The notes beneath the pieces were generated by a model. That model saw nothing but the letters and a program-made list of their open reading frames with translations, did not search any database and had not been told where the DNA came from. Below are positions 51,437 to 60,615 of a stretch of DNA of 64,000 bases, piece by piece. Numbering within the stretch: the stretch's first letter is position 1; the number at the start of each line of letters is the position of its first letter. A program made the translations under genes and the position numbers. This DNA is from Sandaracinus amylolyticus. Its GTDB lineage: Bacteria; Myxococcota_A; Polyangia; Polyangiales; Sandaracinaceae. The stretch lies in contig NZ_CP011125.1 of NCBI RefSeq assembly GCF_000737325.1, positions 3,472,001 to 3,536,000 of the forward strand, read 5' to 3'.

Positions 51437-53245
51437 AGGCGCGAAGGGGCTCCGGTACTCGCCGCGACGCTCGAACACGTACACCGGCATGTGATCGAAC
51501 GCGACGGCGAACGCCTCGGCGTCCGACTCGTCCCAGCGGAACGGACCGAACGAGGGCGCCCGCGGGAACGTCGCGACGAGCTCGAACCCGGTCTCGCCGT
51601 CGAACAGCGCGCGATAGAAGCGCGCGTGCGCGGGCGCGCGCCACGGGCTCTCGGGATGCATGCCGCGACGGCGATAGAGCTCGCCGACGACCACGAAGCG
51701 CGCGTCGCGCAGCATCGAGTCCACGTGGGATGGCACGTCGGTCGGGCGCGACTGCCACAGCCGGCGCACACGGACGCCCGGGATCGCCGTGCGATCGACG
51801 CCGACGCCGTCTTCGTTCGCGCCGAGCGGAGCGGTGTACGAGCCTTCGGGATCCACGACGATCGTGTCGCCGGGCTCGAGCCGCTCGAGCAACCAGCGGC
51901 CCGCGAGGACGCGCGGATCGTCGTGCAGGAACATCCCCGTGAACGCGACGCCGCGCGCGATCCCCGCGGCGAGCACGAGCGCGGCGATCGCGCGCACGAC
52001 TGCGCCGCGATCGAGCGCGCGAGCGAGGAGGACACCGGCCGCGAGCACCAGCCCGGGCACGATGGGTAGCGCGTAGCGGATCGTCTTCACGCCCCACGAG
52101 CCGACGAGCAGGAACGTCGGGAGCGCCGCGGCGAGCGCGATGCGCGCGTCGACGGTCGCGTCGCGCCGGAGCCCGCGCAGCAGCCCCGCGATGCCCGCGA
52201 GCATCACCGGGACGCCGAGCGCGTACGGCAGCACGTGCGTGAGCTGATAGAGGTAGCGCGGCGTGCCGTTGAACGGATAACGCCAGTCGTAGAAGCCGTA
52301 CTCGCTGTCTCGATACTGCTGGAGGAGCACGCCGCGCCCGCTGAGGTGCTCCGGCACGTCGAAGTACGCGTCGCGATCGACGATCGCCCACGGGCAGAGC
52401 ACCGCGTACACCGCGAGCATCACGACGACGACGATCACGAAGCGTCGCGTCGTCATCGCCGCGGCGAGGCGCGGCACGACGCGCCACGCGATCGCGCGAT
52501 CACTGCGCAGCGCGCCTTCGCCCGCGCCGCTCGATGCGATCGCGATCGGCACGACGGCGAGCAGGAGCAGGCCGGTCATCTTCGTGGCCGCCATCGCGCC
52601 GAGCGCGAGCCCTGCGTAGATCGCGGGCCACGTCGATCGAGCGCGCGCCAGCAGCGCCGACGCGTGCAGCAGCATCGCGATCTGCACGATCAGGAGGCTG
52701 TCCGTCGTCGCGTAGTGCGATGCCTGGACGAGCCCTGCCGACGACGCGGTGAGCACGGCGGTGATCGCGCCCGCGCGCGGGCCCGAGAGGCGCCACGCCG
52801 CGAGCCCCATCAGCAGAATCGCGAGCGCCGATCCGATCGCGCCCGCGGCGCGCACGAGGTGCGTCCAGCGCAGGAACGAGAACGGCTCGCCCTCGCGCCA
52901 GCGCTCGTTCGCGGCGGTGACGTAGGCCCACTCGTCGCCGTACTGCGCGGCCTCGCGTCGCGCCTCGTCGATCCCGCCGAGGAAGGTCCACTTGAGCCCG
53001 ATCGCGAGCTCGTACATCAGCGGACCGTAGGTCGTCGTGCGTGGGCGCCAGTCGTCGTGCACCAGGCCGCGCCACTCGATGCCCGCGGCCTCCCACATCA
53101 CGAATCCGCGCTCGTCCGGATGGAACAGGAACGGCGACCCCCACGTCACGGTGACGAGCCGCGCGGCGCCTCCGAGCAACGTCGAGAGGACGATGATGAT
53201 CGCCGCCAGGCGCGCGCTCGCCGCGGTTGCGCGCGGTGCTCTCAT
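51428..53245 (-). CDS. Polytopic GT39/PMT-like glycosyltransferase
   Basis: 605 aa from ATG 53245. N-terminal helix, then FLFHPDERGFVMWEAAGIEW (acidic DE motif of GT-C enzymes) and YGPLMYELAIGLKW. Ten or more transmembrane helices to about 440, then a soluble C-terminal domain (VVDPEGSYTAPLGANEDGVGV...). One base separates its start from the stop of the YfhO-like gene (53247), so they are one operon. Transfers a sugar from polyprenyl phosphate to an unknown acceptor. Confidence 0.8.
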   Translation of the reverse strand: MRAPRATAASARLAAIIIVLSTLLGGAARLVTVTWGSPFLFHPDERGFVMWEAAGIEWRGLVHDDWRPRTTTYGPLMYELAIGLKWTFLGGIDEARREAAQYGDEWAYVTAANERWREGEPFSFLRWTHLVRAAGAIGSALAILLMGLAAWRLSGPRAGAITAVLTASSAGLVQASHYATTDSLLIVQIAMLLHASALLARARSTWPAIYAGLALGAMAATKMTGLLLLAVVPIAIASSGAGEGALRSDRAIAWRVVPRLAAAMTTRRFVIVVVVMLAVYAVLCPWAIVDRDAYFDVPEHLSGRGVLLQQYRDSEYGFYDWRYPFNGTPRYLYQLTHVLPYALGVPVMLAGIAGLLRGLRRDATVDARIALAAALPTFLLVGSWGVKTIRYALPIVPGLVLAAGVLLARALDRGAVVRAIAALVLAAGIARGVAFTGMFLHDDPRVLAGRWLLERLEPGDTIVVDPEGSYTAPLGANEDGVGVDRTAIPGVRVRRLWQSRPTDVPSHVDSMLRDARFVVVGELYRRRGMHPESPWRAPAHARFYRALFDGETGFELVATFPRAPSFGPFRWDESDAEAFAVAFDHMPVYVFERRGEYRSPFAPSR

Positions 53246-53246
53246 C

Positions 53247-55022
53247 TCACGGTGTCGCGCGCGGCGCGCGAGCCCGTCGCCAGGGGCGCGCGACGACGAT
53301 CAGACAGCCGAACGCACCGAGCGCGCTCGCGACGACGGACCACGGCAGGTCGTCCGGTGCGAAGCGCACCTCGACGCGATGACGCCCCGCGGGGAGATCG
53401 ACCGCGAGCCGCAGATCGTCGTCGACCACCGTGCCGATCGAGCTGACCCACTGCTGCTCGTAGTTCTGATTGAAGATCACGCGTCCCGGCGCGCCGAGCG
53501 TCACGTCCGCCCACGCGCGATGGTTGGTGCGGCCGTAGCCGTGCAGGACGTCGCCGTCGCGCGTCTCGCCGCTCTCGGCATCGACGATGCGCACCTGCGG
53601 GACCTCGCCGGTCCACAGCGAGCGCGAGCGATGCCACGGCACCGCGTCGTAGCACTCCATCGTGCCGACGTTGCGGCTCGGATAGTCGGCGAACTCGTCG
53701 AGATAACGATGCGTGCGCACGAGGTGCGGCGTCTCGACGGCGCGCGTCCCGAGCGGCTCGCCGTCCCAACGATCCGTGATCGTGAGGCCGACGACGTAGA
53801 GATCGAGCGCGATCGCGAGCGTGAGCGCCCAGGGCGCGAGCGGCCGGATCCAATCGAAGTCGCGATGGAAGCGCCACGCGGAGAGCGTCGCGTCGAGCGA
53901 GCTGACGACGCGCCCCGCGAGCAGCGCCATGAACATCGTGCACACGACCTGCCATCGCGAGGGCAGGTGCAGGTTCGAGAAGAACGGCAGCGCGTGCAGG
54001 AGCGACGAGGGCCAGAGCGGCCCGTGATAGCCCATGCTGAACGCGAGGAAGAAGAGCGCGCCCGCGACGGGGTAGAGGTGCCGGCGACGCAGCGCCAGCG
54101 CGATCCCGATCACGCACAGCGCGAGCACGGACCAGCCGACGTACGTGCCGTACTCGGCCCAGACCCACTCGTGCCCGTCCCACCGCCACGCGTGCTCGCG
54201 CGCGGTCCACATCTCGACGACCTCGTCGAAGCGGATGCGATCCGTGTCCTCGATGGGCCGCGGGTGACGCGACATCGCGATGAGAATCGGCACCCAGCGC
54301 ATCGCACCGAGCAGCCCGGTCAGCACGCCGGCGACGATCATCGTGCGCACGAGCGGCCACGCGTTGCGACGCCGCAGCCGCATCAGGCTGTCGAACCCGA
54401 GCACGACGACGGCGTACGGGAACGGGTAGTGGCCGCCCTCGAGCAGCAGCTCCGCCATGATCGCCGCGACCGCGGCGGCCCAGCGGACGTCGCGGTCCGC
54501 GCGCCGCCAACAGTAGATCAGCCACGGGTAGTAGAGGAAAGCGAGGAACGTCGAGTGGCCACCTGCGAAGTGCCACGCCGCGAAGCCGCTCGACGTCCAC
54601 ACGATCGCGGCGAGCAGCGCGCCCGGCCTCCGCAGCTTCTCCTCCTGCCGCGCGAGCACGTAGAGGCCGGTGAAGCCGATCACGTGGTGCACGAGGATGA
54701 ACAGCTTGTGACCGACCACCGTGCCGAACGGCACCGCGAGCAACAGGTAGAGCGGCGACCAGTTCTGCGCCTGCGGTTGGCCCCACTGCGAGACGCCGCC
54801 GCAGTGATGCGGATCCCAGAACGGCCACTCGCCCCAGCGTCGGATCGAGACGACGCCGATCTCCCACCAGTGGTGGAACTGCTGCCAGTCGCCCCAGCCG
54901 GATCGATCCCACGCGAGGAACGCTGGGGACCAGAACCCGAGCCCGCACACGAGCCCCACGAACGCGAGGCCGAGAGCACGACGGGCACGGGGGGAGAGCA
55001 CGGGGGCGCGAGTGTAGTGCAC
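53247..55022 (-). CDS. YfhO-like polytopic membrane protein
   Basis: 591 aa from ATG 55022. Twelve or so transmembrane helices with a conserved loop GGWSQWGQPQAQNWSPLYLL-like (here GGVSQWGQPQAQNWSPL) and AWHFAGGHSTFLAFLYYPW, both typical of the YfhO family. The C-terminal about 120 residues are a beta-rich periplasmic domain (VPQVRIVDAESGETRDGDVL...AGRHRVEVRFAPDD). The family glycosylates lipoteichoic acid in Firmicutes; in this organism the acceptor must be another envelope polymer. It leads an operon with the GT39-like gene downstream. Confidence 0.8.
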   Translation of the reverse strand: MHYTRAPVLSPRARRALGLAFVGLVCGLGFWSPAFLAWDRSGWGDWQQFHHWWEIGVVSIRRWGEWPFWDPHHCGGVSQWGQPQAQNWSPLYLLLAVPFGTVVGHKLFILVHHVIGFTGLYVLARQEEKLRRPGALLAAIVWTSSGFAAWHFAGGHSTFLAFLYYPWLIYCWRRADRDVRWAAAVAAIMAELLLEGGHYPFPYAVVVLGFDSLMRLRRRNAWPLVRTMIVAGVLTGLLGAMRWVPILIAMSRHPRPIEDTDRIRFDEVVEMWTAREHAWRWDGHEWVWAEYGTYVGWSVLALCVIGIALALRRRHLYPVAGALFFLAFSMGYHGPLWPSSLLHALPFFSNLHLPSRWQVVCTMFMALLAGRVVSSLDATLSAWRFHRDFDWIRPLAPWALTLAIALDLYVVGLTITDRWDGEPLGTRAVETPHLVRTHRYLDEFADYPSRNVGTMECYDAVPWHRSRSLWTGEVPQVRIVDAESGETRDGDVLHGYGRTNHRAWADVTLGAPGRVIFNQNYEQQWVSSIGTVVDDDLRLAVDLPAGRHRVEVRFAPDDLPWSVVASALGAFGCLIVVARPWRRARAPRATP

Positions 55023-55053
55023 CGGAGTCGACGCGCGAGCCCGTGCGCGCGCG

Positions 55054-56541
55054 TCAGGCGATGGCGCCCGCGCTCTGATCCACGGTGCGCGCGGGCGCCG
55101 CGGTGGCGCTCAGCATCTCGTCGATCACCGCCGCGTAGTCGAGCAGATGGCGGATGCCGAGGAAGTGCTCCGTCGCGCGCGCCCTCGCCGCCGCGCCCAT
55201 GCGCCGGCGGCGATCGGGATCGGAGACCAGCCCCGCGAGCGCGTTCGCGAACGCGTCGAGGTCGAGCGCGTCGTCGATCATGATGCCGCTCTCGCCCTGG
55301 ACGATCTGATCCTGGATGCCGCCCGTGCGCGTCGCGATCACGGTGCGCGACTTCCACATCGCCTCGGTCACCGTGAGCCCGAAGCCCTCGTGCAGGCTCT
55401 TCTGCACGACGATCTCACCGTGGCGCTGCAGCGCGTTCACGATCGCCGCGTTCTCGTCGACGTCGGCGGTCGGCAGCATCGCGAGCGTGATGCGCGCCCG
55501 CGCCGAGGGCGGCAGCTTGTACCAGCCGTCGAGCACGTCGTGATAGACGCGCGGCCCCTCGGGATCGTCGGCGACCGCGTGCACGTTCGGACCGGCGAGA
55601 ACGAGCGCCGAGTCGCCCGCGCGACCGCTCGCGATCAGCTTCGCGAACCCGCACATGACGCCGTGCATGTCCTTCAGCGGGTCCCACCGCGAGACCTGCA
55701 CCACGAGCGGCACGTCGACGTCGGGCGCCGGCCCGGCGCGCACGATGTCGGCCACGCGCTCGACGCGCGCCGGCGATCCGTCGCGCCGCGTGTACACCGG
55801 CGACGCGCGATCCGGGCACGGCCCCGAGAGCACGCCGACGTGCGCGAGGATCGCCCGCACGACGTCGACGTCCATGTCCTCGTTCTTCGGCGAGAACGCA
55901 TCGATCGAGGGCTGGATGATGCGCACCCGCGGCCCGTCGAGATCGCGCGGCACGTACTCGCGACGCGAGAAGACCAGCACCGGCACGCGCTCGAGGTACG
56001 GGCGCAGGAACGCCCAGCCCTGGTCGACCTCGGGCGTGCGCACGTCGGCGCCGATGTGACAGCGCCAGATCACGCGCGCGCCGCGATCGATGAGGTGCGG
56101 CGCCATGCCCGCGGTCTGCGGGTCGTGGAGGATCACGACGTCGCCCGGACCGAGCCGCAGCGCGAGCTCCGACGCGTTCGCGGTGCACGTCGCCTCGTAG
56201 AGCGCGCGGTCGACCTCGTGCGGCGGCCCGCCTTCGCCCACGCTCCCGTGCAGCGCGTGGTGGACGCGCTTCGTGAGCACGAAGAAGTCGTGCTCGCCGT
56301 GGATCACGACCCACCGCGCATCGATCTGCATGCCGCGCGCGTACGCGAGCAGCGGCGGCAGCATCTCCGCGACGCCGCCGCCCACCGCGGTCGAGTTCAC
56401 GTTCCACACCGCGCCGCCGTGCAGCTTCTCGCGCACCGAGGCGGCGATCCCGAGCGTCGTCGCCACGCGCTCCGGCCCGAGCACCGGGACGAAGCGGTCG
56501 AGCGAAACGGCGCCGATCTCCACGTCCGAGATGAGGCCCAT
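55054..56541 (-). CDS. TreT-like GT4 trehalose synthase
   Basis: 495 aa from ATG 56541; a longer reading to 56613 would run into the divergent trpE start. WNVNSTAVGGGVAEML (about 46-60), VIHGEHDFFVLTKRVHHALHG and DVVILHDPQTAGM are landmarks of the trehalose glycosyltransferring synthase/GT4 group. The donor-binding part has QVSRWDPLKDMHGVM and HEGFGLTVTEAMWK with the EX7E motif. Members join NDP-glucose and glucose to trehalose, reversibly. A stress/osmoprotection role is likely. No other trehalose gene is adjacent. 63 bases separate it from trpE. Confidence 0.85.
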   Translation of the reverse strand: MGLISDVEIGAVSLDRFVPVLGPERVATTLGIAASVREKLHGGAVWNVNSTAVGGGVAEMLPPLLAYARGMQIDARWVVIHGEHDFFVLTKRVHHALHGSVGEGGPPHEVDRALYEATCTANASELALRLGPGDVVILHDPQTAGMAPHLIDRGARVIWRCHIGADVRTPEVDQGWAFLRPYLERVPVLVFSRREYVPRDLDGPRVRIIQPSIDAFSPKNEDMDVDVVRAILAHVGVLSGPCPDRASPVYTRRDGSPARVERVADIVRAGPAPDVDVPLVVQVSRWDPLKDMHGVMCGFAKLIASGRAGDSALVLAGPNVHAVADDPEGPRVYHDVLDGWYKLPPSARARITLAMLPTADVDENAAIVNALQRHGEIVVQKSLHEGFGLTVTEAMWKSRTVIATRTGGIQDQIVQGESGIMIDDALDLDAFANALAGLVSDPDRRRRMGAAARARATEHFLGIRHLLDYAAVIDEMLSATAAPARTVDQSAGAIA

Positions 56542-56604
56542 GGAGGTCGACGTAGGCCCATCACCCAGGCTCACGACGGGGAGTCGCGGACAGCGCGTCG
56601 TGTT

Positions 56605-58122
56605 ATGACGCACCTCGTCATGGGACCCGCACGCCCGTCGTTCGAGGAGTTCGTCGCGCTCCGGCGCGAGTCATCGATCGTTCCCGTCACGCGCGAAGTG
56701 CTCGCCGACACGCTCACTCCGGTCGCCGCGTACGCGGCGCTCGGCGGCGGCGAAGGCAGCTACTTGCTCGAGAGCGTCGTCGGCGGCGAGAAATGGGCGC
56801 GCTACTCGTTCGTCGGGTTCGATCCCGATCTGCGCGTGCGCGGTCGCGGCGACCGCTACGAAATCCGTAGCGGCTCGCTCAGCGGGGGCCGCGTCGAGAC
56901 CAGGACCGGCGTCGATCCGTGGAAGGAGCTGCGCGCGACGCTCGCGCAGTACCGCGCGCCCGAAGTGCCGTGGCTGCCGCGCTTCTGGGGCGGCGCGGTG
57001 GGCTACGTCGCGTACGACGCGGTGCGCGCGTTCGAGCCGAGCGCGCTGCGCAAGGACGACCGCCGACCCGCGGAGGAGTGGGACTTCTCGTACGCGATCG
57101 GCGGTCCGATCGTGATCTTCGACTCGCTCAAGCAGACCGCCCGCGTCGTGCTTCCCGTGCGCTCCGACGTCCCCGACGCGCGCGCCGCGTACGACGACGC
57201 GCTCGCGCGCATCGACGGCGTGATCGCGCGCATGCAGCGCAACGTGTCGCTGCGCCCGATGAGCCCGCCTGGCCCGCCGCGTCACGATCGCCCGCTGCCC
57301 GCGAGCTCGTTCGATCACGATCGCTTCTGCGCCGCGGTCGAGCAGGCGAAGGAGCACATCCGCGCGGGCGACATCTTCCAGGTGGTCGTCTCGCAGCGGT
57401 TCCGCGTGCCGAGCGACGGTGTCGATCCCTTCGACGTCTACCGCGCGATGCGCGCGATCAATCCGTCGCCGTACATGTTCTTCCTGCGCTTCCAGGAGTG
57501 CCGCATCGCGGGCGCGAGCCCGGAGACGCTGGTGCGCCTCGAGCACGGCCGCGCCGAGGTACGGCCGATCGCCGGCACGCGCCGTCGCGGCGCGACGGAG
57601 GAGGACGACGCGCGCGCCGCCGAGGAGCTGCTCGCGGATCCGAAGGAGCGCGCCGAGCACGTGATGCTCGTCGATCTCGGCCGCAACGATCTGGGTCGCG
57701 TCTGCCGGCCGGGCACCGTACGGCTCACCGAGAAGATGGTGATCGAGCGATACAGCCACGTGATGCACACGACGTCGAACGTCGTCGGCGAGCTCGAGCC
57801 CGGCCGCGACGCGCTCGATCTGCTCGGCGCGACGTTCCCGGCGGGCACGCTCAGCGGCGCGCCGAAGGTACGCGCGATGCAGATCATCGACGCGCTCGAG
57901 CCCGAGCCGCGCGGCATCTACGGCGGCGCGGTCGGGTACCTCTCGTGGAGCGGCAACATGGACGTCGCGATCGCGATCCGGACGGTCGTCGAGCAGGGCG
58001 GCGAGCTGCGCGTCCAGGCCGGCGCGGGCCTCGTCGAGGCGAGCGTTCCGGAGCTCGAGTACGACGAGACGGTCAACAAAGCGCGCGCCGCGCTCGCCGC
58101 GATCGAGGCCGCGAAGGGCTGA
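56605..58122 (+). CDS. trpE: Anthranilate synthase component I
   Basis: 505 aa from ATG 56605 (ATG 56620 is the alternative). The N-terminal Trp-binding part has YLLES as in TrpE. Chorismate-binding motifs are complete: PIAGTRRRG, ERAEHVMLVDLGRNDLGRVC, YSHVMHTTSNVVGEL, TFPAGTLSGAPKVRAM, RGIYGGAVGYL and the final AGAGLVEASVPELEYDET. It converts chorismate and glutamine-derived ammonia to anthranilate with TrpG. No trpG, D, C or B follows, so the gene is solitary here; the LLES element predicts feedback by tryptophan. Confidence 0.95.
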   Translation: MTHLVMGPARPSFEEFVALRRESSIVPVTREVLADTLTPVAAYAALGGGEGSYLLESVVGGEKWARYSFVGFDPDLRVRGRGDRYEIRSGSLSGGRVETRTGVDPWKELRATLAQYRAPEVPWLPRFWGGAVGYVAYDAVRAFEPSALRKDDRRPAEEWDFSYAIGGPIVIFDSLKQTARVVLPVRSDVPDARAAYDDALARIDGVIARMQRNVSLRPMSPPGPPRHDRPLPASSFDHDRFCAAVEQAKEHIRAGDIFQVVVSQRFRVPSDGVDPFDVYRAMRAINPSPYMFFLRFQECRIAGASPETLVRLEHGRAEVRPIAGTRRRGATEEDDARAAEELLADPKERAEHVMLVDLGRNDLGRVCRPGTVRLTEKMVIERYSHVMHTTSNVVGELEPGRDALDLLGATFPAGTLSGAPKVRAMQIIDALEPEPRGIYGGAVGYLSWSGNMDVAIAIRTVVEQGGELRVQAGAGLVEASVPELEYDETVNKARAALAAIEAAKG

Positions 58123-58136
58123 TCCGCGCCGGGGGC

Positions 58137-58152
58137 GTGCAGTCCGCTGCAC
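58137..58152 (+). terminator. Short hairpin after trpE
   Basis: GTGCAG (58137-58142) and CTGCAC (58147-58152) flank a TCCG loop, 15 bases after the trpE stop. A second, weaker CGTGCA/TGCACG pair lies about 30 bases on. No T-run follows, so termination is only suggested. Confidence 0.3.
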
Positions 58153-58259
58153 ACCCACGATCGAGATGACGTGCACGCGATTGCACGCCGTCTCGTTCGC
58201 CGTTCGTTCTCTACGGGCGCGTTTCGTGCGATCGTCGCCGCCACTTCGGAGGGACTGGG

Positions 58260-59531
58260 ATGGCGATGACTGGAACGAAGGTGGTCACACGTGTGGTGCT
58301 CGGGCTCACGCTCGGGCTCGCGGCGTGCGGTGGCGACGATGGGCCGCCCGAGGGATGCGATCGTTGGGTCGATCCCGGCGGCGACGCGCGCGCGAACGTG
58401 CAGACGATGTTCGAGGAAGCCGTCGACGGCGACGTGCTCTGCTTCACCCCGGGCACGTACGAGTTCGACGACGGCGTGACCATCTCCGACAAGGCCGACA
58501 TCACGATCCGCGGCACCGGCGCGGAGCGCGAGGACGTGCTGCTGAACTTCGCGGGGATGGGCACCGGCAACAGCGGCATCAACGCGAGCTCGATGACGAA
58601 CTTCACCATCGCGAACATGCGCGTGGTCGACGCCGCGGCGAACGACGTCTTCATCACCGACTCGGACTTCGTCACGATCCGCAACGTGAGCGCGGGCTGG
58701 ACCGATCTCCGCGCGCCCGCCGAGCACGGCCGGTACGCGCTCTATCCCGTCCAGTCGTCGCACGTCATCGTCGAGGACAGCGAAGCGTTCGGCAGCGTCG
58801 ACGCCGGCATCTACGTCGGTCAGACCGATCGCTGCATCGTGCGCAACAACGTCGCGCACGGGAACGTCGCGGGCATCGAGATCGAGAACTCGACGAACTG
58901 CGAGGTCCACAACAACGTCGCGCGCAACAACAGCGCGGGCATCCTCGTGTTCGAGCTGCCGGGCCTCGAGCGTCAGGGCAGCCGCACGCTCGTGCACCAC
59001 AACGAGATCGTCGACAACAGCGAAGAGAACTTCGCGCCGTCGGACGTCGGCATCATCGCGCTCGTGCCGCCCGGCATCGGCCTGATGATCCTCGCGGCGA
59101 ACGAGGTCGAGGCGCACGACAACACGATCACCGGCAACGTCAGCACGGGCGTGGCGGTCGTCTCGTACGTGGTGCCGATCGCGCTCGGCGCGCCGGTCCC
59201 GGACGACGCGGAGTACGACTTCTTCCCGGAGAGCATCTATCTCCACGACAACACGTACTCGAACAACGGCCAGATGCCGGCGTCCGCGATCCTCCTGATC
59301 CCCGGGTCGCAGGATCCGCCGGGCTCGACCGTCGAGGACATCGTCTGGGACGGCATGATGCGCGAGGGCATGGAGGCCGGCGACGTGCTCTGCATCGACG
59401 ACGGCGGCAGCTATCGCATGGCGGTGATCGACAGCGATCCGACGAGCACGTCGGACCCGCCGTTCGCCGTGCAGTCGACCGATCGCGCTCCGGTCACGTG
59501 CACCGGGATGACGATCGATCCCGAGTTCTGA
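58260..59531 (+). CDS. Parallel beta-helix lipoprotein (TIGR03805-like)
   Basis: 423 aa from ATG 58260 behind GGAGGGACTGGG. Signal peptide ends in LAAC (Cys23). The rest is a right-handed beta-helix: TPGTYEFDDGVTISDKADITIRG, NFTIANMRVVDAAANDVFITDSD, CIVRNNVAHGNVAGIEIENSTNC, LVHHNEIVDNSEENF, LHDNTYSNNGQMP. This type is known as gene neighbour of a dihaem cytochrome (next gene), the TIGR03805/TIGR03806 pair. Probably an outer-membrane or periplasmic protein of unknown role in that pair. 22 bases separate the two genes. Confidence 0.88.
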   Translation: MAMTGTKVVTRVVLGLTLGLAACGGDDGPPEGCDRWVDPGGDARANVQTMFEEAVDGDVLCFTPGTYEFDDGVTISDKADITIRGTGAEREDVLLNFAGMGTGNSGINASSMTNFTIANMRVVDAAANDVFITDSDFVTIRNVSAGWTDLRAPAEHGRYALYPVQSSHVIVEDSEAFGSVDAGIYVGQTDRCIVRNNVAHGNVAGIEIENSTNCEVHNNVARNNSAGILVFELPGLERQGSRTLVHHNEIVDNSEENFAPSDVGIIALVPPGIGLMILAANEVEAHDNTITGNVSTGVAVVSYVVPIALGAPVPDDAEYDFFPESIYLHDNTYSNNGQMPASAILLIPGSQDPPGSTVEDIVWDGMMREGMEAGDVLCIDDGGSYRMAVIDSDPTSTSDPPFAVQSTDRAPVTCTGMTIDPEF

Positions 59532-59553
59532 TCCCGCGCGAGGTGGTGACGTC

Positions 59554-60615
59554 GTGAAGCGCTCGTTCTCGATCCTGGTGGTGATGGCGCTGCTCGCGAG
59601 CTGTGACGGCTCGGGCGGTGAGAGTGGTGCTCCGATCTCGACGCGCGGCCTCTTCGCCGACGCGCGCACGCAGACGCCGAGCGAGGGCGTCGAGCCGTAC
59701 GAGATCGTCGCGCCGCTCTTCTCCGACTACGCGAGCAAGCATCGCTTCATCCAGGTGCCCGAGGGCGAGCGCATCACGGTGCGCGACGACGGCTACTGGG
59801 AGTTCCCGGTCGGCACGATCCTCGTGAAGACGTTCGGGTTCCCCATCGACGCGCGCGATCCGTCGCTCGGCGAGCGCATCATCGAGACGCGCCTGCTGAT
59901 CCGCGAAGAGGATCGCTGGCGGCCCGAGGTCTACATCTGGAACGACGACACGAGCGAGGCGTACCTCACGCCCGCCGGGCGCATCGTGCCCGTCTCGTTC
60001 GTCGACGCCGAGGGCGAGACCGTCGAGCTCGACTACCGCGTGCCGAGCCACACGCAGTGCAGCAACTGTCATCGCTCGAGCGACGGTCTGCGGCTGCGCC
60101 CGCTCGGCCCGCGCACCGCGCAGATGGATCGCGCCCACGGGTACGCCGGTGGCGAGGAGAACCAGATCGATCATCTCGTCGAGGCGGGATGGCTCGAGCA
60201 GCGCCCCGCGGCCGACGACGTGATCATCGACTACGACGCGGTGCGGAACGATCCCGACGCGACGTTCGAGGAGCTCGACTCCGCCGCGCGCTCGTACCTC
60301 CACTCGAACTGCTCGCACTGCCATCGCGACGGCGGGCCGGCGGACCAGAGCGGGCTGTTCCTCGAGATCGAGGCGATGGACCGAGGGCACCTCGGCGTCT
60401 GCAAGATCACGGTCTCGGGCGGCTGCGACTTCGGCCGCGCGGTGATCCAGCCGGGCAGTCCCGACGCATCGATGATGGTGTGCCGCATGGAGAGCACGGA
60501 GGCGGGCGTGAAGATGCCCGAGCTCCCCACGGTGCTCGCGCACACGGAAGGCGTGGAGCTGATCCGCCGCTGGATCGCGGCGATGCCCCCGGACGACTGC
60601 GGCTTCAGCGAGTGA
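59554..60615 (+). CDS. Dihaem c-type cytochrome lipoprotein, SO2930/HNE_0200-like (TIGR03806)
   Basis: 353 aa from GTG 59554 with AGGTGG upstream. Signal peptide ends in LASC (Cys17). Two CxxCH haem sites are visible: CSNCHRS (about 169) and CSHCHRD (about 253). Other family landmarks are EPYEIVAPLFSDYASKHRFIQVPEG, YWEFPVGTILVKTFGFP, and a C-terminal PELPTVLAHTEGVELIRRWIAAMP. Predicted electron-transfer protein at the outer membrane or periplasm, partner of the beta-helix protein just upstream. Its stop shares TGATCA with the convergent gene. Confidence 0.9.
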   Translation: MKRSFSILVVMALLASCDGSGGESGAPISTRGLFADARTQTPSEGVEPYEIVAPLFSDYASKHRFIQVPEGERITVRDDGYWEFPVGTILVKTFGFPIDARDPSLGERIIETRLLIREEDRWRPEVYIWNDDTSEAYLTPAGRIVPVSFVDAEGETVELDYRVPSHTQCSNCHRSSDGLRLRPLGPRTAQMDRAHGYAGGEENQIDHLVEAGWLEQRPAADDVIIDYDAVRNDPDATFEELDSAARSYLHSNCSHCHRDGGPADQSGLFLEIEAMDRGHLGVCKITVSGGCDFGRAVIQPGSPDASMMVCRMESTEAGVKMPELPTVLAHTEGVELIRRWIAAMPPDDCGFSE

